From NCBI GenBank assembly GCA_964398055.1, contig CAYNLK010000004.1, positions 184,061 to 248,060 of the forward strand: 64,000 bases of DNA. The letters are read 5' to 3'. Every line of letters starts with the position of its first letter. Position 1 is the first letter of the stretch. A program made the position numbers and the translations under genes. This DNA comes from CAYNLK01 sp964398055. Its GTDB lineage: Bacteria > Chloroflexota > Anaerolineae > 4572-78 > J111. Of this stretch, positions 17,574 to 25,852 are shown piece by piece. The notes under the pieces were generated by a model. The model had not been told where the DNA came from. It made no database searches and saw only the letters and a list, made by a program, of their open reading frames with translations.

Positions 17574-17691
17574 TATTGACTCCGGAGGCCGTTACAGAAG
17601 CAGCATCGGCTGGCAGCATCTCCTCTGTTCGAGCCGGGCCCCCCAATCCCATTCCGTTGCCGGTAACGACCTCCGGACTCCCAAATGGCAT
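17574..17691. other. Spacer between repeat array and sufD stop
   Basis: About 120 bp with no gene or clear hairpin beyond short GC-rich stretches. Confidence 0.4.
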
Positions 17692-19056
17692 CTAATCGCC
17701 AATCTTGGCCGATACAGCATTGAACAGCTTTTCGCGCACCCGCTCGTTATACATCCGGTCGAAGACTTTGTGGAAGAAGCCTTCCACCACCAGGCGCACG
17801 GCCGTGTTGCGGGGAATACCCCGGCTCATCAGGTAGAAGATGTACTCCTCGTCGATTTTGCTGGTGGTGGCGCCGTGCGAGGCCCGCACATCGTTGGCGT
17901 CGATTTCCAGGCTGGGGATCGAGTCGCAGCGGGCCGTGGTATCCAAAATCATATTCTCATTCTTCAGATAAGAGTTGGTCTGCTGAGCTGTCTTGTCGAT
18001 CTTGATCAGGCCGGTGAAGACGCTGCGGCTTTTATCTTTGACCGCGCCGTGATAGAGCAGGTCGCCCCCGGTGGCCAGGCCGATATGGTGAATCAGGCAG
18101 TCGAGGTCGAGGTGCTGCTTGTCCTGCATAAAATAGACGCCGTTGAACTCCATCGTGGCCCCGTTGCCGGGCAGTAGGCTGTCGTAGTAGCTCTTGCTCA
18201 GCCGGCCGCCCAGTTGGCCGGTTTCCCAGATGACCACGCTATCGTTTTGGCCAACTGAGCGTTTGACGTTGAAGTTGTAAACATCTTCGCCCCACCGCTG
18301 CACATCCACATGGCGAATTTGGGCCCCGGCGCCGGCGTAGATCTCGGTTACCTGGGCATTGAGCGCCTGGCCGTGCTCACCGTAGGAGATATTTTCTTCG
18401 ATGTAGGTGGCGTTGGCAAAACGTTCGGCCACAATCAAGGTGCGCGGGAAGATGGCGCTGCCGGTTCCGGCCAGCACGTAAGCGGCCTGAAACGGCTTTT
18501 CTACCTCAACCTCTTTGGGCAGATAGAGGAAGACCCCACCCTGCCACAAGGCGCTGTTGAGCGCCGCAAACTTGCTGTTTGACGGCGGCACCGCCTCCGT
18601 ACCCAGATACTTCTCCACTATTTCAGGGTATTCGGCCATCGCAGTGGATAAATCGGTGAAGATGACGCCCTGCTCGGCCAGAGCCGGATCGAATTCGCCA
18701 TAGATAACCTGCCCATTGGCAATCACCAGCCGGCCGGCCGCGGCATAGTTTTCCTCAACCGCATCGCGGATCATCTCCGGCAAATCGGCCAAAACCGTCG
18801 TCGGCGCAAGCCCGGCCGGTTCGGCCAGCTTGAACCTTTCCCATTTGACTTTGCGCAGGTCGGTGCGCCGCCAATCCTCGTCGTTGGGAGAGGGCATGGG
18901 TGTTTCCTCAAAAACGGTCCAGCTGGTCTGCCGTTTCTGCCGCAGCCAGTCCGGCTCGTTCAATTTGGCCGAGACCGCTTCCACGTCGGCGCGCTTGAAA
19001 ACGCCGGACTCAAGCGGCTTGTCGGGTGTTTTACTGGTGCTGGTTAGGATTGACAT
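17692..19056 (-). CDS. sufD: SufD, SufBCD scaffold subunit
   Basis: 454 aa SufB/SufD beta-helix protein. ATG 19056 is one base after the sufB stop, giving tight coupling. The C-terminal core contains SHGATTSKIDEEYIFYLMSRGI, whose conserved His belongs to the SufD cluster site. It forms SufBC2D with SufB and the ATPase SufC to assemble Fe-S clusters. Confidence 0.9.
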   Translation of the reverse strand: MSILTSTSKTPDKPLESGVFKRADVEAVSAKLNEPDWLRQKRQTSWTVFEETPMPSPNDEDWRRTDLRKVKWERFKLAEPAGLAPTTVLADLPEMIRDAVEENYAAAGRLVIANGQVIYGEFDPALAEQGVIFTDLSTAMAEYPEIVEKYLGTEAVPPSNSKFAALNSALWQGGVFLYLPKEVEVEKPFQAAYVLAGTGSAIFPRTLIVAERFANATYIEENISYGEHGQALNAQVTEIYAGAGAQIRHVDVQRWGEDVYNFNVKRSVGQNDSVVIWETGQLGGRLSKSYYDSLLPGNGATMEFNGVYFMQDKQHLDLDCLIHHIGLATGGDLLYHGAVKDKSRSVFTGLIKIDKTAQQTNSYLKNENMILDTTARCDSIPSLEIDANDVRASHGATTSKIDEEYIFYLMSRGIPRNTAVRLVVEGFFHKVFDRMYNERVREKLFNAVSAKIGD

Positions 19057-19057
19057 T

Positions 19058-20470
19058 TTAGCCCACCGACCCTTCCATTTCCATCTCAATCAGCCGGTTC
19101 ATTTCCAGAGCGTATTCCATGGGCAGCTCTTTTACAATCGGCTCGATGAAACCGCTAACGATCATGTTGGCCGCCTGATCCTCGGCAATGCCCCGGCTCA
19201 TCAGGTAGAAGAGCTGTTCCTCCGACACTTTGGAAACGCTGGCTTCGTGACCAATCGAGACATCCTGATTTTCGATTTCGATATACGGGAAGGTATCCGA
19301 AGCCGACTCTTCGTCCAGGATGAGGGCATCGCAGACCACGTTGCTCTTGCTGTTGGCCGCGTTGGGCGCGACTTTGATCAGGCCGCGGTAGGTGGTGCGA
19401 CCGCCGCCTTTGCTGATCGACTTGCTGGTGATAACCGAGCTGGTGTTGGGCGCAGCGTGAACGATCTTGCCGCCGGCGTCCTGCAACTGCCCCTTGCCGG
19501 CAAAAGCGATGGACAGGACCTCGCCATGGGCGCCCGGTTCCATCAACCAGACGGCCGGGTATTTCATGGTCAGTTTGGAACCCAGGTTGCCATCGACCCA
19601 TTCCATCGTGGCGTTCTTATAGGCTTGCGCCCGCTTGGTGACCAGGTTGTAAACGTTGTGGCTCCAGTTTTGGATGGTCGAATAGCGGCAACGAGCGCCT
19701 TCCTTGACGATGATCTCCACCACGGCGCTGTGCAGGCTGTCGCTGGAATAGGTGGGCGCGGTGCAGCCCTCCACGTAGTGAACGTAAGCGCCTTTGTCCA
19801 CAATAATCAGGGTCCGCTCAAACTGGCCCATCTTCTGGGCGTTGATGCGGAAGTAGGCTTGCAGCGGCAGGTCCACGTGGATCCCCGGCGGCACATAGAT
19901 AAAGCTGCCGCCCGACCAGACGGCCGTGTTCAGCGCCGCAAACTTGTTATCCTCCGGTGGAATGACCGTACCAAAATATTCCTGCACGATGTCGGGATGC
20001 TCGCGCAAGCCGGCGTCCATATCCAGGAAGATAACGCCCTTTTTCTCCAAATCCTCGATGATGCTGTGGTAAACAACCTCGCTCTCGTACTGGGCGCCCA
20101 CGCCGGCCAGGAACTTTTGCTCGGCTTCGGGGATACCCAGGCGGTCGAAAGTGTTCTTGATCTCTTCGGGGACGTCATCCCAGGATTTGAAAGCCTTGTC
20201 GGAGTCAATCGGCTTGATGTAGTAGTAGATGTCGCTAAAATCGAGGGTATTGAGCATACCCCGGCCGCCCCACTGGGGCATCGGCCGCTCCATGAAATGG
20301 CGATAGCCGCGCAGCCGGTATTCGGTCATCCAGGCCGGCTCTTTCTTCATCCACGAAATCTCGCGGACGATATCCTCATCCAACCCTTTGCGGGCTTTGA
20401 AGGCGTACTTTTCAGGTACACTAAAACCGTACTTATATTCGTCAAGATTTACATCAAATTTTTCAGTCAT
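19058..20470 (-). CDS. sufB: SufB, SufBCD scaffold subunit
   Basis: 470 aa, highly conserved. Hallmarks are YEGCTAP (from YVEGCTAPTYSS), GKGQLQDAGGKIVHAAPNTSS and SIGHEASVSKVSEEQLFYLMS in the beta-helix core, with the usual SufB cysteine positions. ATG 20470 follows CAGGAGG. It follows sufC after a heptamer array and is coupled to sufD. Confidence 0.93.
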   Translation of the reverse strand: MTEKFDVNLDEYKYGFSVPEKYAFKARKGLDEDIVREISWMKKEPAWMTEYRLRGYRHFMERPMPQWGGRGMLNTLDFSDIYYYIKPIDSDKAFKSWDDVPEEIKNTFDRLGIPEAEQKFLAGVGAQYESEVVYHSIIEDLEKKGVIFLDMDAGLREHPDIVQEYFGTVIPPEDNKFAALNTAVWSGGSFIYVPPGIHVDLPLQAYFRINAQKMGQFERTLIIVDKGAYVHYVEGCTAPTYSSDSLHSAVVEIIVKEGARCRYSTIQNWSHNVYNLVTKRAQAYKNATMEWVDGNLGSKLTMKYPAVWLMEPGAHGEVLSIAFAGKGQLQDAGGKIVHAAPNTSSVITSKSISKGGGRTTYRGLIKVAPNAANSKSNVVCDALILDEESASDTFPYIEIENQDVSIGHEASVSKVSEEQLFYLMSRGIAEDQAANMIVSGFIEPIVKELPMEYALEMNRLIEMEMEGSVG

Positions 20471-20495
20471 ATCGTTCAGCCTCCTGTGTTAATGG

Positions 20496-20632
20496 CAGTT
20501 ATCAGTTATCAGTTATCAGTGGTCAGTTGTCAGTGGTCAGTGGTCAGTGGTCAGTAAGCAGTTGTTACTGTTCACTGTTCACTGATCACTGATCACTGTT
20601 CACTGATCACTCTTCACTGATCACTGATCACT
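20496..20632. repeat. Second heptamer repeat array, overlapping the sufC stop
   Basis: Units of CAGTTAT, CAGTGGT and CAGTTGT are followed by the inverted unit CTGATCA/CTGTTCA. It lies between sufC and sufB; the sufC stop codon (TGA) and last Gln codon lie inside it. Same family as the array at 17.4 kb. Confidence 0.85.
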
Positions 20633-21404
20633 GTCCCCCGGCTAACTCTTTAACCAGGTAATCGTAGCCTTTATCTTCCAGGTGTTCGGCCAGGTCCGGG
20701 CCGCCGGACTCGACGATCTGACCATCGTACATCACGTGGACAAAATGGGGTTTGATGTAGTTGAGAATGCGCTGGTAGTGGGTGATGATGATGAAACCCC
20801 GCTCCGGGCCAACCAGAGCATTGACCCCTTCGGACACCACCCTGAGGGCGTCGATGTCCAGGCCGGAGTCGGTCTCGTCGAGAATAGCGAATTTAGGCTC
20901 CAGCAGGGCCATCTGCAAAATCTCGGCCCGCTTCTTTTCACCGCCGGAGAAACCTTCGTTCAAGTAGCGGCGGGCAAAGCTCTTGTCGATCTTGAGCAAC
21001 TCCATCTTCTCGTTCAGCAAATTACGGAACTGCACAATCGGAATGCCTTTGCTGCCATTGCCGTTGCCGCCGCCCTTGACCGCATTCACTGCGCTGCGCA
21101 GAAAGTTCGCCATGCTGATGCCCGGAATGGCGGTGGGATATTGAAAGGCCAGGAACAGGCCCATCCTGGCTCGCTCGTCGGGCGATAGTTCCAGCAGATT
21201 GACCCCATCCATCCACACCTCACCGTCCTCAACTTCGTACTTGGGGTGACCGGCCAGGGCGTAAGCCATGGTGCTCTTGCCGGAGCCGTTGGGGCCCATA
21301 ATGGCGTGAATTTCACCTTGTTTGACTTCCAGGTTCAAGCCCTTGAGAATGAGCTTGTCTTCCACGCTTACTCGTAAATCTTTGATCAGTAGTGCTGACG
21401 TCAT
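20628..21404 (-). CDS. sufC: SufC, ABC-type ATPase of the SUF complex
   Basis: 258 aa ABC ATPase: Walker A GPNGSGKST, signature SGGEKKRAEI, Walker B FAILDETDSGLD typical of SufC. A glycine/asparagine-rich insertion (GGGNGNGSKG, about 115-125) is unusual. It drives conformational change in SufBD during cluster assembly. First gene of the minus-strand SUF operon, with its promoter at 21537-21565. Confidence 0.92.
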   Translation of the reverse strand: MTSALLIKDLRVSVEDKLILKGLNLEVKQGEIHAIMGPNGSGKSTMAYALAGHPKYEVEDGEVWMDGVNLLELSPDERARMGLFLAFQYPTAIPGISMANFLRSAVNAVKGGGNGNGSKGIPIVQFRNLLNEKMELLKIDKSFARRYLNEGFSGGEKKRAEILQMALLEPKFAILDETDSGLDIDALRVVSEGVNALVGPERGFIIITHYQRILNYIKPHFVHVMYDGQIVESGGPDLAEHLEDKGYDYLVKELAGGQ

Positions 21405-21536
21405 AATACCTTACTTGATCTCCTTAATTATTTTGTTTTCCTCGAATTGTGTTCCAGTTTCAAGACGGATTGGCCCACATCTGGCCCAAACCGGTCTGTA
21501 TCAATTTTTTTTGGAAATGTCTTGAAACTATCCCGT

Positions 21537-21565
21537 ATTGTAGCACGTCCCTTTGACTTTGTCAA
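21537..21565 (-). promoter_or_regulatory. Promoter of the sufC operon with palindromic -35
   Basis: On the minus strand TTGACA and TACAAT are 17 bp apart. The -35 is part of the palindrome TTGAC-TTT-GTCAA (21553-21565), a plausible SufR operator. Confidence 0.7.
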
Positions 21566-21583
21566 CTATTTAGTTATTAAATA

Positions 21584-21612
21584 TTGCAAAGTTTGCAAAG
21601 CCGTGCTATAAT
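21584..21612 (+). promoter_or_regulatory. Promoter of sufR with palindromic -35
   Basis: TTGCAA and TATAAT are 17 bp apart, with an extended -10 (TGCTATAAT). The -35 lies in the perfect palindrome TTGCAAA-G-TTTGCAA (21584-21598), a second candidate regulator site facing the sufC promoter. Confidence 0.7.
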
Positions 21613-21702
21613 CTTTCTCAGATATACCGTTCAACTGTTAGCAGCAGGGTTAAATGTTTGGTATTCACAACGAATAGTATCCTCAAAGGGAGCAAGACAG
21701 AG

Positions 21703-22374
21703 ATGGACTTTGGCATGGAGAGTACCGCGCTGATCCATAAAAATATGCCTCTCACTCGCCGTCGAATTCTAATGTTATTAAAGGAGAAAGGCGAGCTGAC
21801 CGCCGATGAATTGGCCGACCTGCTGGGCATCAGCGCCGTAGCCGTGCGACGGCATTTGACCAAGTTAGAAAGCGACCAGTTAGTCTCCTATCAAGAGGTC
21901 CAGCGCGGCATGGGCCGGCCCAGTTTTGTCTATCGCCTGGGTGAGGCTTCTGGCAGCTTCTTTCCCCGCCGCTACGAAGAGTTGGCCGTCAATGTGCTGG
22001 AAACCATTCAGGAGCTTTACGGTCGCGAGGCTATCGACGCGATTTTTCGCATGCGCACCAACCATATCATTGAAAATTACCGGCGCAAGATCAACGGCAA
22101 AACCCTGGATGTCCGGCTGGACCAGTTGACCAGGCTGCGGGCGGCCGATGGTTATATGTCTACCTGGGAAGCCGGTGTGGACAACACGTTCATTCTGCGT
22201 GAAGCCAACTGTCCCATTTTCCATGTAGCCGAAGGCTGCAATACTGCCTGTGACCATGACCTGGCCATGTTGACAGATTTGCTTCAAGCCGAGGTAGTTC
22301 GTACCAGCCACCTGGCTAATGGCGACGGGGCCTGCTGTTACCAGGTTCGCCCCAAAAATTACGCCGGCCAATAG
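21703..22374 (+). CDS. sufR: SufR-like Fe-S-sensing transcriptional repressor
   Basis: 223 aa. An N-terminal winged helix-turn-helix (about 17-65, with LTADELADLLGISAVAVRRHL) is followed by a wing RGMGRPSFVYRL. C-terminal cysteines NCP, GC, AC and CCY match the SufR arrangement that holds a cluster and reports Fe-S status. It is divergent from sufC, the arrangement known from cyanobacteria, so it probably represses the SUF operon and itself. ATG 21703 is chosen over an upstream TTG because AGGGAG precedes it. Confidence 0.85.
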   Translation: MDFGMESTALIHKNMPLTRRRILMLLKEKGELTADELADLLGISAVAVRRHLTKLESDQLVSYQEVQRGMGRPSFVYRLGEASGSFFPRRYEELAVNVLETIQELYGREAIDAIFRMRTNHIIENYRRKINGKTLDVRLDQLTRLRAADGYMSTWEAGVDNTFILREANCPIFHVAEGCNTACDHDLAMLTDLLQAEVVRTSHLANGDGACCYQVRPKNYAGQ

Positions 22375-22456
22375 ACAGGTGAGTGGTTTTGGGCTATACT
22401 TTCGTCCTGTTTCTCTGTGAAACCGTTATGTAACGATAATGAGAACAAAAATTGAG

Positions 22457-22505
22457 CTGGAGATTAGAGATTAGGAGATTAAATCCAATCTCCAATCTCT
22501 ATCTT
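22457..22505. repeat. Imperfect hairpin of AGATTAGGAGATT/AATCTCCAATCTC
   Basis: Inverted repeat upstream of the mrp ribosome-binding site. Units GAGATTAG are also tandem. Possible leader hairpin or remnant of a repeat array. Confidence 0.5.
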
Positions 22506-22521
22506 TCAAGGAGTTTGTTTG

Positions 22522-23616
22522 ATGACCACAGTAACCGCAGAACAGGTGTTGGCGGCCTTAAGCCATGTTATTGAACCGGAATTGCATCAAGACCTGGTCA
22601 CCCTGAATATGGTCAAAGATCTCAAAATCGACCAGGGTGAGGTATCGTTCACGATCATGTTGACCACCCCGGCCTGCCCCCTCAAAAATCAAATGGAAGC
22701 TGAATCGGTCAAAGCGGTGATGGCGATTCCAGGGGTTGAGCAGGTGAAGGTTGGTTTTGACGCCAATGTGCCGGCCGATGCCCGGCTCATGGGCAAGCTG
22801 AATATTGGCGTCCGCAACGCCATCGCCGTAGCCTCCGGCAAAGGCGGCGTGGGCAAAAGTACCATGGCGGCCAACCTGGCCCTGAGCCTGGCCCGCGAAG
22901 GCGCCCGGGTCGGTCTATTGGATGCCGATATCTACGGCCCCAATATCCCCATGATGATGGGCATCGACGAGCGGCCGCGCATCCAAAATAATCGGGTCAT
23001 TCCACCCGTAGCCTACGGCATCAAGTTGATGAGCATGGGCTTTCTGGTCGATCCCAGCCAGGCCGTGATCTGGCGCGGCCCGATGATTCACAATGCGTTG
23101 CGCCAATTCATCGAAGATGTCGATTGGGGTGAGCTGGACTATCTGGTGGTCGATCTGCCGCCCGGGACCGGCGACGCCAGCCTCAGTTTGGCCCAGAGTT
23201 TGAGCCTGACCGGCGCGGTCATCGTCACCACCCCGCAGCAGGTGGCCCTCAGCGACGTGGTCCGCGGGGTCAAGATGTTTGAGCAGTTGAATGTGCCCAT
23301 CTTGGGCGTGATCGAAAATATGAGCTACTTTGTAGCGCCCGATACCGGCCAACGGTACGATATCTTTGGCCACGGCGGCGGCGCGGCCATGGCCCAACAG
23401 GTGGGGGTGGACTTTTTGGGTGAGGTGCCGCTGGAGCCGCAGGTGCGCATTGGCGGCGACGAAGGCAAGCCGATTGTGGTGGCCCAGCCGGACTCGCCGG
23501 CTGCTCAGGCCATCCGGGCTGTGGCCCGCCAGGTGGCTGCGGCGGTGAGTGTGCAAAATTTGGCCCAGTCGCCGCGCCAGTTCCAGGCTGACCCCACCCT
23601 GACAATTCTGAGTTAA
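22522..23616 (+). CDS. Mrp/NBP35-family Fe-S carrier ATPase with N-terminal DUF59 domain
   Basis: 364 aa. DUF59 domain at residues 1-75 (IEPELHQDLVTLNMV, TTPACPLK), then a deviant Walker A P-loop GKGGVGKST (106-114), DADIYGPNIP and DLPPGTGDA. The segment where many Mrp proteins have CPxC reads VAPDTG here, so those cluster ligands are missing. It presumably transfers Fe-S clusters made by SUF. ATG 22522 has AAGGAG upstream. It follows sufR on the same strand. Confidence 0.88.
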   Translation: MTTVTAEQVLAALSHVIEPELHQDLVTLNMVKDLKIDQGEVSFTIMLTTPACPLKNQMEAESVKAVMAIPGVEQVKVGFDANVPADARLMGKLNIGVRNAIAVASGKGGVGKSTMAANLALSLAREGARVGLLDADIYGPNIPMMMGIDERPRIQNNRVIPPVAYGIKLMSMGFLVDPSQAVIWRGPMIHNALRQFIEDVDWGELDYLVVDLPPGTGDASLSLAQSLSLTGAVIVTTPQQVALSDVVRGVKMFEQLNVPILGVIENMSYFVAPDTGQRYDIFGHGGGAAMAQQVGVDFLGEVPLEPQVRIGGDEGKPIVVAQPDSPAAQAIRAVARQVAAAVSVQNLAQSPRQFQADPTLTILS

Positions 23617-23623
23617 AGATTTT

Positions 23624-23705
23624 GGCTCATGTTCAGAACAAGTGCTTGTTATGTAGGGGCGCAAGGCCTTGCGCCCCTACCGTGCACTTGTATTTAACAT
23701 GAGCG
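23624..23705. mobile_element. 82-bp MITE-like element with 8-bp target duplication
   Basis: Terminal inverted repeats start GCTCATGTT and run about 21 bp, around an inner palindrome TAGGGGCGCAAGG/CCTTGCGCCCCTA. AAGATTTT is directly repeated at 23616-23623 and 23706-23713. It sits immediately after the mrp stop. Confidence 0.7.
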
Positions 23706-23729
23706 AAGATTTTTATTAGCGACCTGAAC

Positions 23730-23765
23730 GGGGACATAATCTGCTGGATTGTGTCCCCTTTTTTG
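23730..23765 (+). terminator. Terminator downstream of mrp
   Basis: A 12-bp stem (GGGGACATAATC with GATTGTGTCCCC) with a short loop is followed by TTTTTT. Confidence 0.75.
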
Positions 23766-23970
23766 TTGGGCTAACCCGCGCCTTCGGTAATTTGCAAGTA
23801 CCCGATACTTTTTTTGAAGCGCCGGGCGCCTTTTACTAAACTCAGGTTAAGGTAGAACGGCAAATTTGTGGTACAATAATATCAGGTTCTTTGATGGCAT
23901 AGGTTATCTTAATGGATGAGTGTAGTTGCGGTGTTGCCGTTATCGCTGAGGATGACGTGCAAAGAGGTTC

Positions 23971-24453
23971 ATGTCGATGAAGACAATGGTTGAGGCAATC
24001 GTTAAGCAAGTTGAATCCTGTCATAAAGCCATCCTGGAGTTGTGCCAGGATGTCCCTGTGGCCGCGCTGACCGCGCCCGCTTTGCCCAATGGCTGGTCGG
24101 TAAAGGATACACTGGCCCACATTGCGGCCTGGGATTGGCGCTGCGCGGCGCTATTGAGCGAGTCGTATCATAGTAACACGCCCCTCAAAGTTCACCCCGA
24201 TGTGGATGCGCTCAATCGCGAGATTTATGAAGAACGGCAAGGCTGGAGTTGGGAAGAAGTTGACAGCGATTTTCGGGGCGCCCACCGCGCCCTGATCAAA
24301 GCTATCCGGGAGCTGCCGCCGGCGCGCCTGGAGGATGTGGTGGTTCGGAAGAGTATCGCCGAAGAAACCTGTGAGCATTACCAGCAGCACTTCCCTCAGT
24401 TGGAGGAGTGGCGTCGGCAGCTGGCCGACAACCTGGTCATCAAATCAGGTTGA
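23971..24453 (+). CDS. DinB-like four-helix protein (ClbS/DfsB type)
   Basis: 160 aa soluble, largely helical protein. The segment GWSVKDTLAHIAAWDW (about 42-57) carries the conserved His of the DinB/ClbS fold. Members include colibactin-resistance ClbS and thiol-dependent enzymes; the role here is not determined. ATG 23971 follows GAGG. No operon partner. Confidence 0.7.
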   Translation: MSMKTMVEAIVKQVESCHKAILELCQDVPVAALTAPALPNGWSVKDTLAHIAAWDWRCAALLSESYHSNTPLKVHPDVDALNREIYEERQGWSWEEVDSDFRGAHRALIKAIRELPPARLEDVVVRKSIAEETCEHYQQHFPQLEEWRRQLADNLVIKSG

Positions 24454-24459
24454 GGATAC

Positions 24460-24551
24460 TCAGTAGATCCAAATTTACCGTAGGCGGGCATTGGGATGCC
24501 CGCCTGCAGAGGCATAGGGATGCCTTTGCTACCAAAAATTGGATATACTGA
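24460..24551. mobile_element. MITE-like element, copy 1 (TCAGTAGATCCAA termini)
   Basis: Terminal inverted repeats TCAGTAGATCCAA and the complement of TTGGATATACTGA enclose a GCGGGCATTGGGATGCCCGC hairpin. It begins right after the DinB-like gene and shares termini with the next element. Confidence 0.65.
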
Positions 24552-24617
24552 TACTCACCAATCTGGGCTTGTCTCTTCTGTTACTTTTAATGCTACTGAC
24601 GGTGACAGTCAGATAGA

Positions 24618-24747
24618 CTCAATAGATCCAAAATTGAGGAGCCAGCACGCTCTGCGTCAGACACTGGCACCTGCGCCGCCAGTGCAGGTGTGCGGCCCCG
24701 TTCGGTATCTAAGGATGCCTCACTCCTCAAGAATTGGATCTACTGAG
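24618..24747. mobile_element. MITE-like element, copy 2 (TCARTAGATCCAA termini)
   Basis: 130 bp with about 25-bp inverted ends (CTCAATAGATCC and GGATCTACTGAG, then GAGGAG/CTCCTC). The open frame upstream of the TauE-type permease runs into this element, so that extension is not native coding sequence. Confidence 0.7.
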
Positions 24748-24844
24748 ACTCATCTGGCCTGCAGTCATCACCTTGATTGTCTGTTTGTTGTGCTGTGCTG
24801 TGGGTCAATCAGCCTTTCGTCAAGTAAATCTGGAGAGCAATCCG

Positions 24845-25696
24845 ATGAATTTTCCGGCAGAGAAAAAGACCCAAGCAAGATATCACCATATCCTACATCA
24901 TCGCTCACGTTCAATGACTGCTTTCACCTTTGCGGTCCCCATTGGCATCCTGGGGGGATTAATTGGCCTCGGTGGGGCTGAATTTCGGCTGCCAGTTTTA
25001 GCTGGCCCGTTGAAATATTCGGTCCGCCAGGCCGTGCCGCTAAATTTAGCGGTTAGTTTGGTGACTTTGGCCGTTGCACTGGCTATTCGTGGACGCACCT
25101 TGTCTTTTGCACCATTATCGGCCTATGCTCCTGCCATCGCAGCCCTGATTGCCGGGGCCGTCATCACCGCTTTCATTGGCGCGACAGTAGCCAGCCGGCT
25201 CTCAAAACAGCAGTTTGAACGGGTAATTCTGGTATTGTTACTCGGCATTGGCTCAGCTCTCATCATTGAAGGATTTTTACCTCAACAACTACCAGCCCTA
25301 CTACCAGACATTTTAGGGTGGTGGGTTATTGCCGGCATATTCTTTGGTTTAGCTATCGGCCTGGTAAGCAGTCTCCTCAGCGTCGCCGGAGGTGAATTAA
25401 TAATCCCGACTCTGGTATTTGCGTTTGGGGCCGACATCAAAACAGCCGGCACCGCGAGTTTGCTGATAAGCTTGCCGACAATGATGGTGGGGTTGTTACG
25501 TTATGCCAATCGCGGCGCATTTTCCGAACGGCGGCCATTGGTTGAAACCGTTGCCCCAATGGGGGTCGGCTCGGCCATTGGGGCGATTATAGGCGGGCTT
25601 TTAGTGGGTATTACCCCGGCCTCGCTACTGAAAATTGGCCTCGGCCTTATCTTGATTTTCTCCGCCTTGCGGACATTTCGACATACGCAGCGGTGA
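24845..25696 (+). CDS. TauE/SafE (TSUP) family permease
   Basis: 283 aa integral membrane protein with two repeated halves, each starting with the family motif (GILGGLIGLGGAEFRLPVL near 27; GLVSSLLSVAGGELIIPTL near 180) and about eight transmembrane segments. TSUP members export or import sulfite, sulfoacetate or similar anions; the substrate here is unknown. ATG 24845 is chosen because GGAG lies upstream, whereas the longer frame begins in a mobile element. Confidence 0.8.
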   Translation: MNFPAEKKTQARYHHILHHRSRSMTAFTFAVPIGILGGLIGLGGAEFRLPVLAGPLKYSVRQAVPLNLAVSLVTLAVALAIRGRTLSFAPLSAYAPAIAALIAGAVITAFIGATVASRLSKQQFERVILVLLLGIGSALIIEGFLPQQLPALLPDILGWWVIAGIFFGLAIGLVSSLLSVAGGELIIPTLVFAFGADIKTAGTASLLISLPTMMVGLLRYANRGAFSERRPLVETVAPMGVGSAIGAIIGGLLVGITPASLLKIGLGLILIFSALRTFRHTQR

Positions 25697-25716
25697 CAGC
25701 GTCATTCTCTAAATTA

Positions 25717-25832
25717 TTTGGGTGTGACCAATTTCAGTTGTAGGGGCGTTCGGCGAACGCCCAAATTGGGCCAACTAACCAGGGCGAATGCCATTCGCCC
25801 CTACATTAAAACTCATTTTGGTCACACCCAAA
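25717..25832. mobile_element. MITE-like element with TTTGGGTGTGACCAA termini
   Basis: Perfect 15-bp terminal inverted repeats enclose a second inverted pair, GTAGGGGCG/CGCCCCTAC. TTA occurs directly outside each end. 116 bp, between the permease and glycosyltransferase genes. Confidence 0.7.
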
Positions 25833-25852
25833 TTACTTGAAGGCACAACGCG

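Noticed and set aside
18830..20557. 575-codon ORF opposite sufB and sufD
   Set aside because: Antisense shadow of the highly conserved suf genes.
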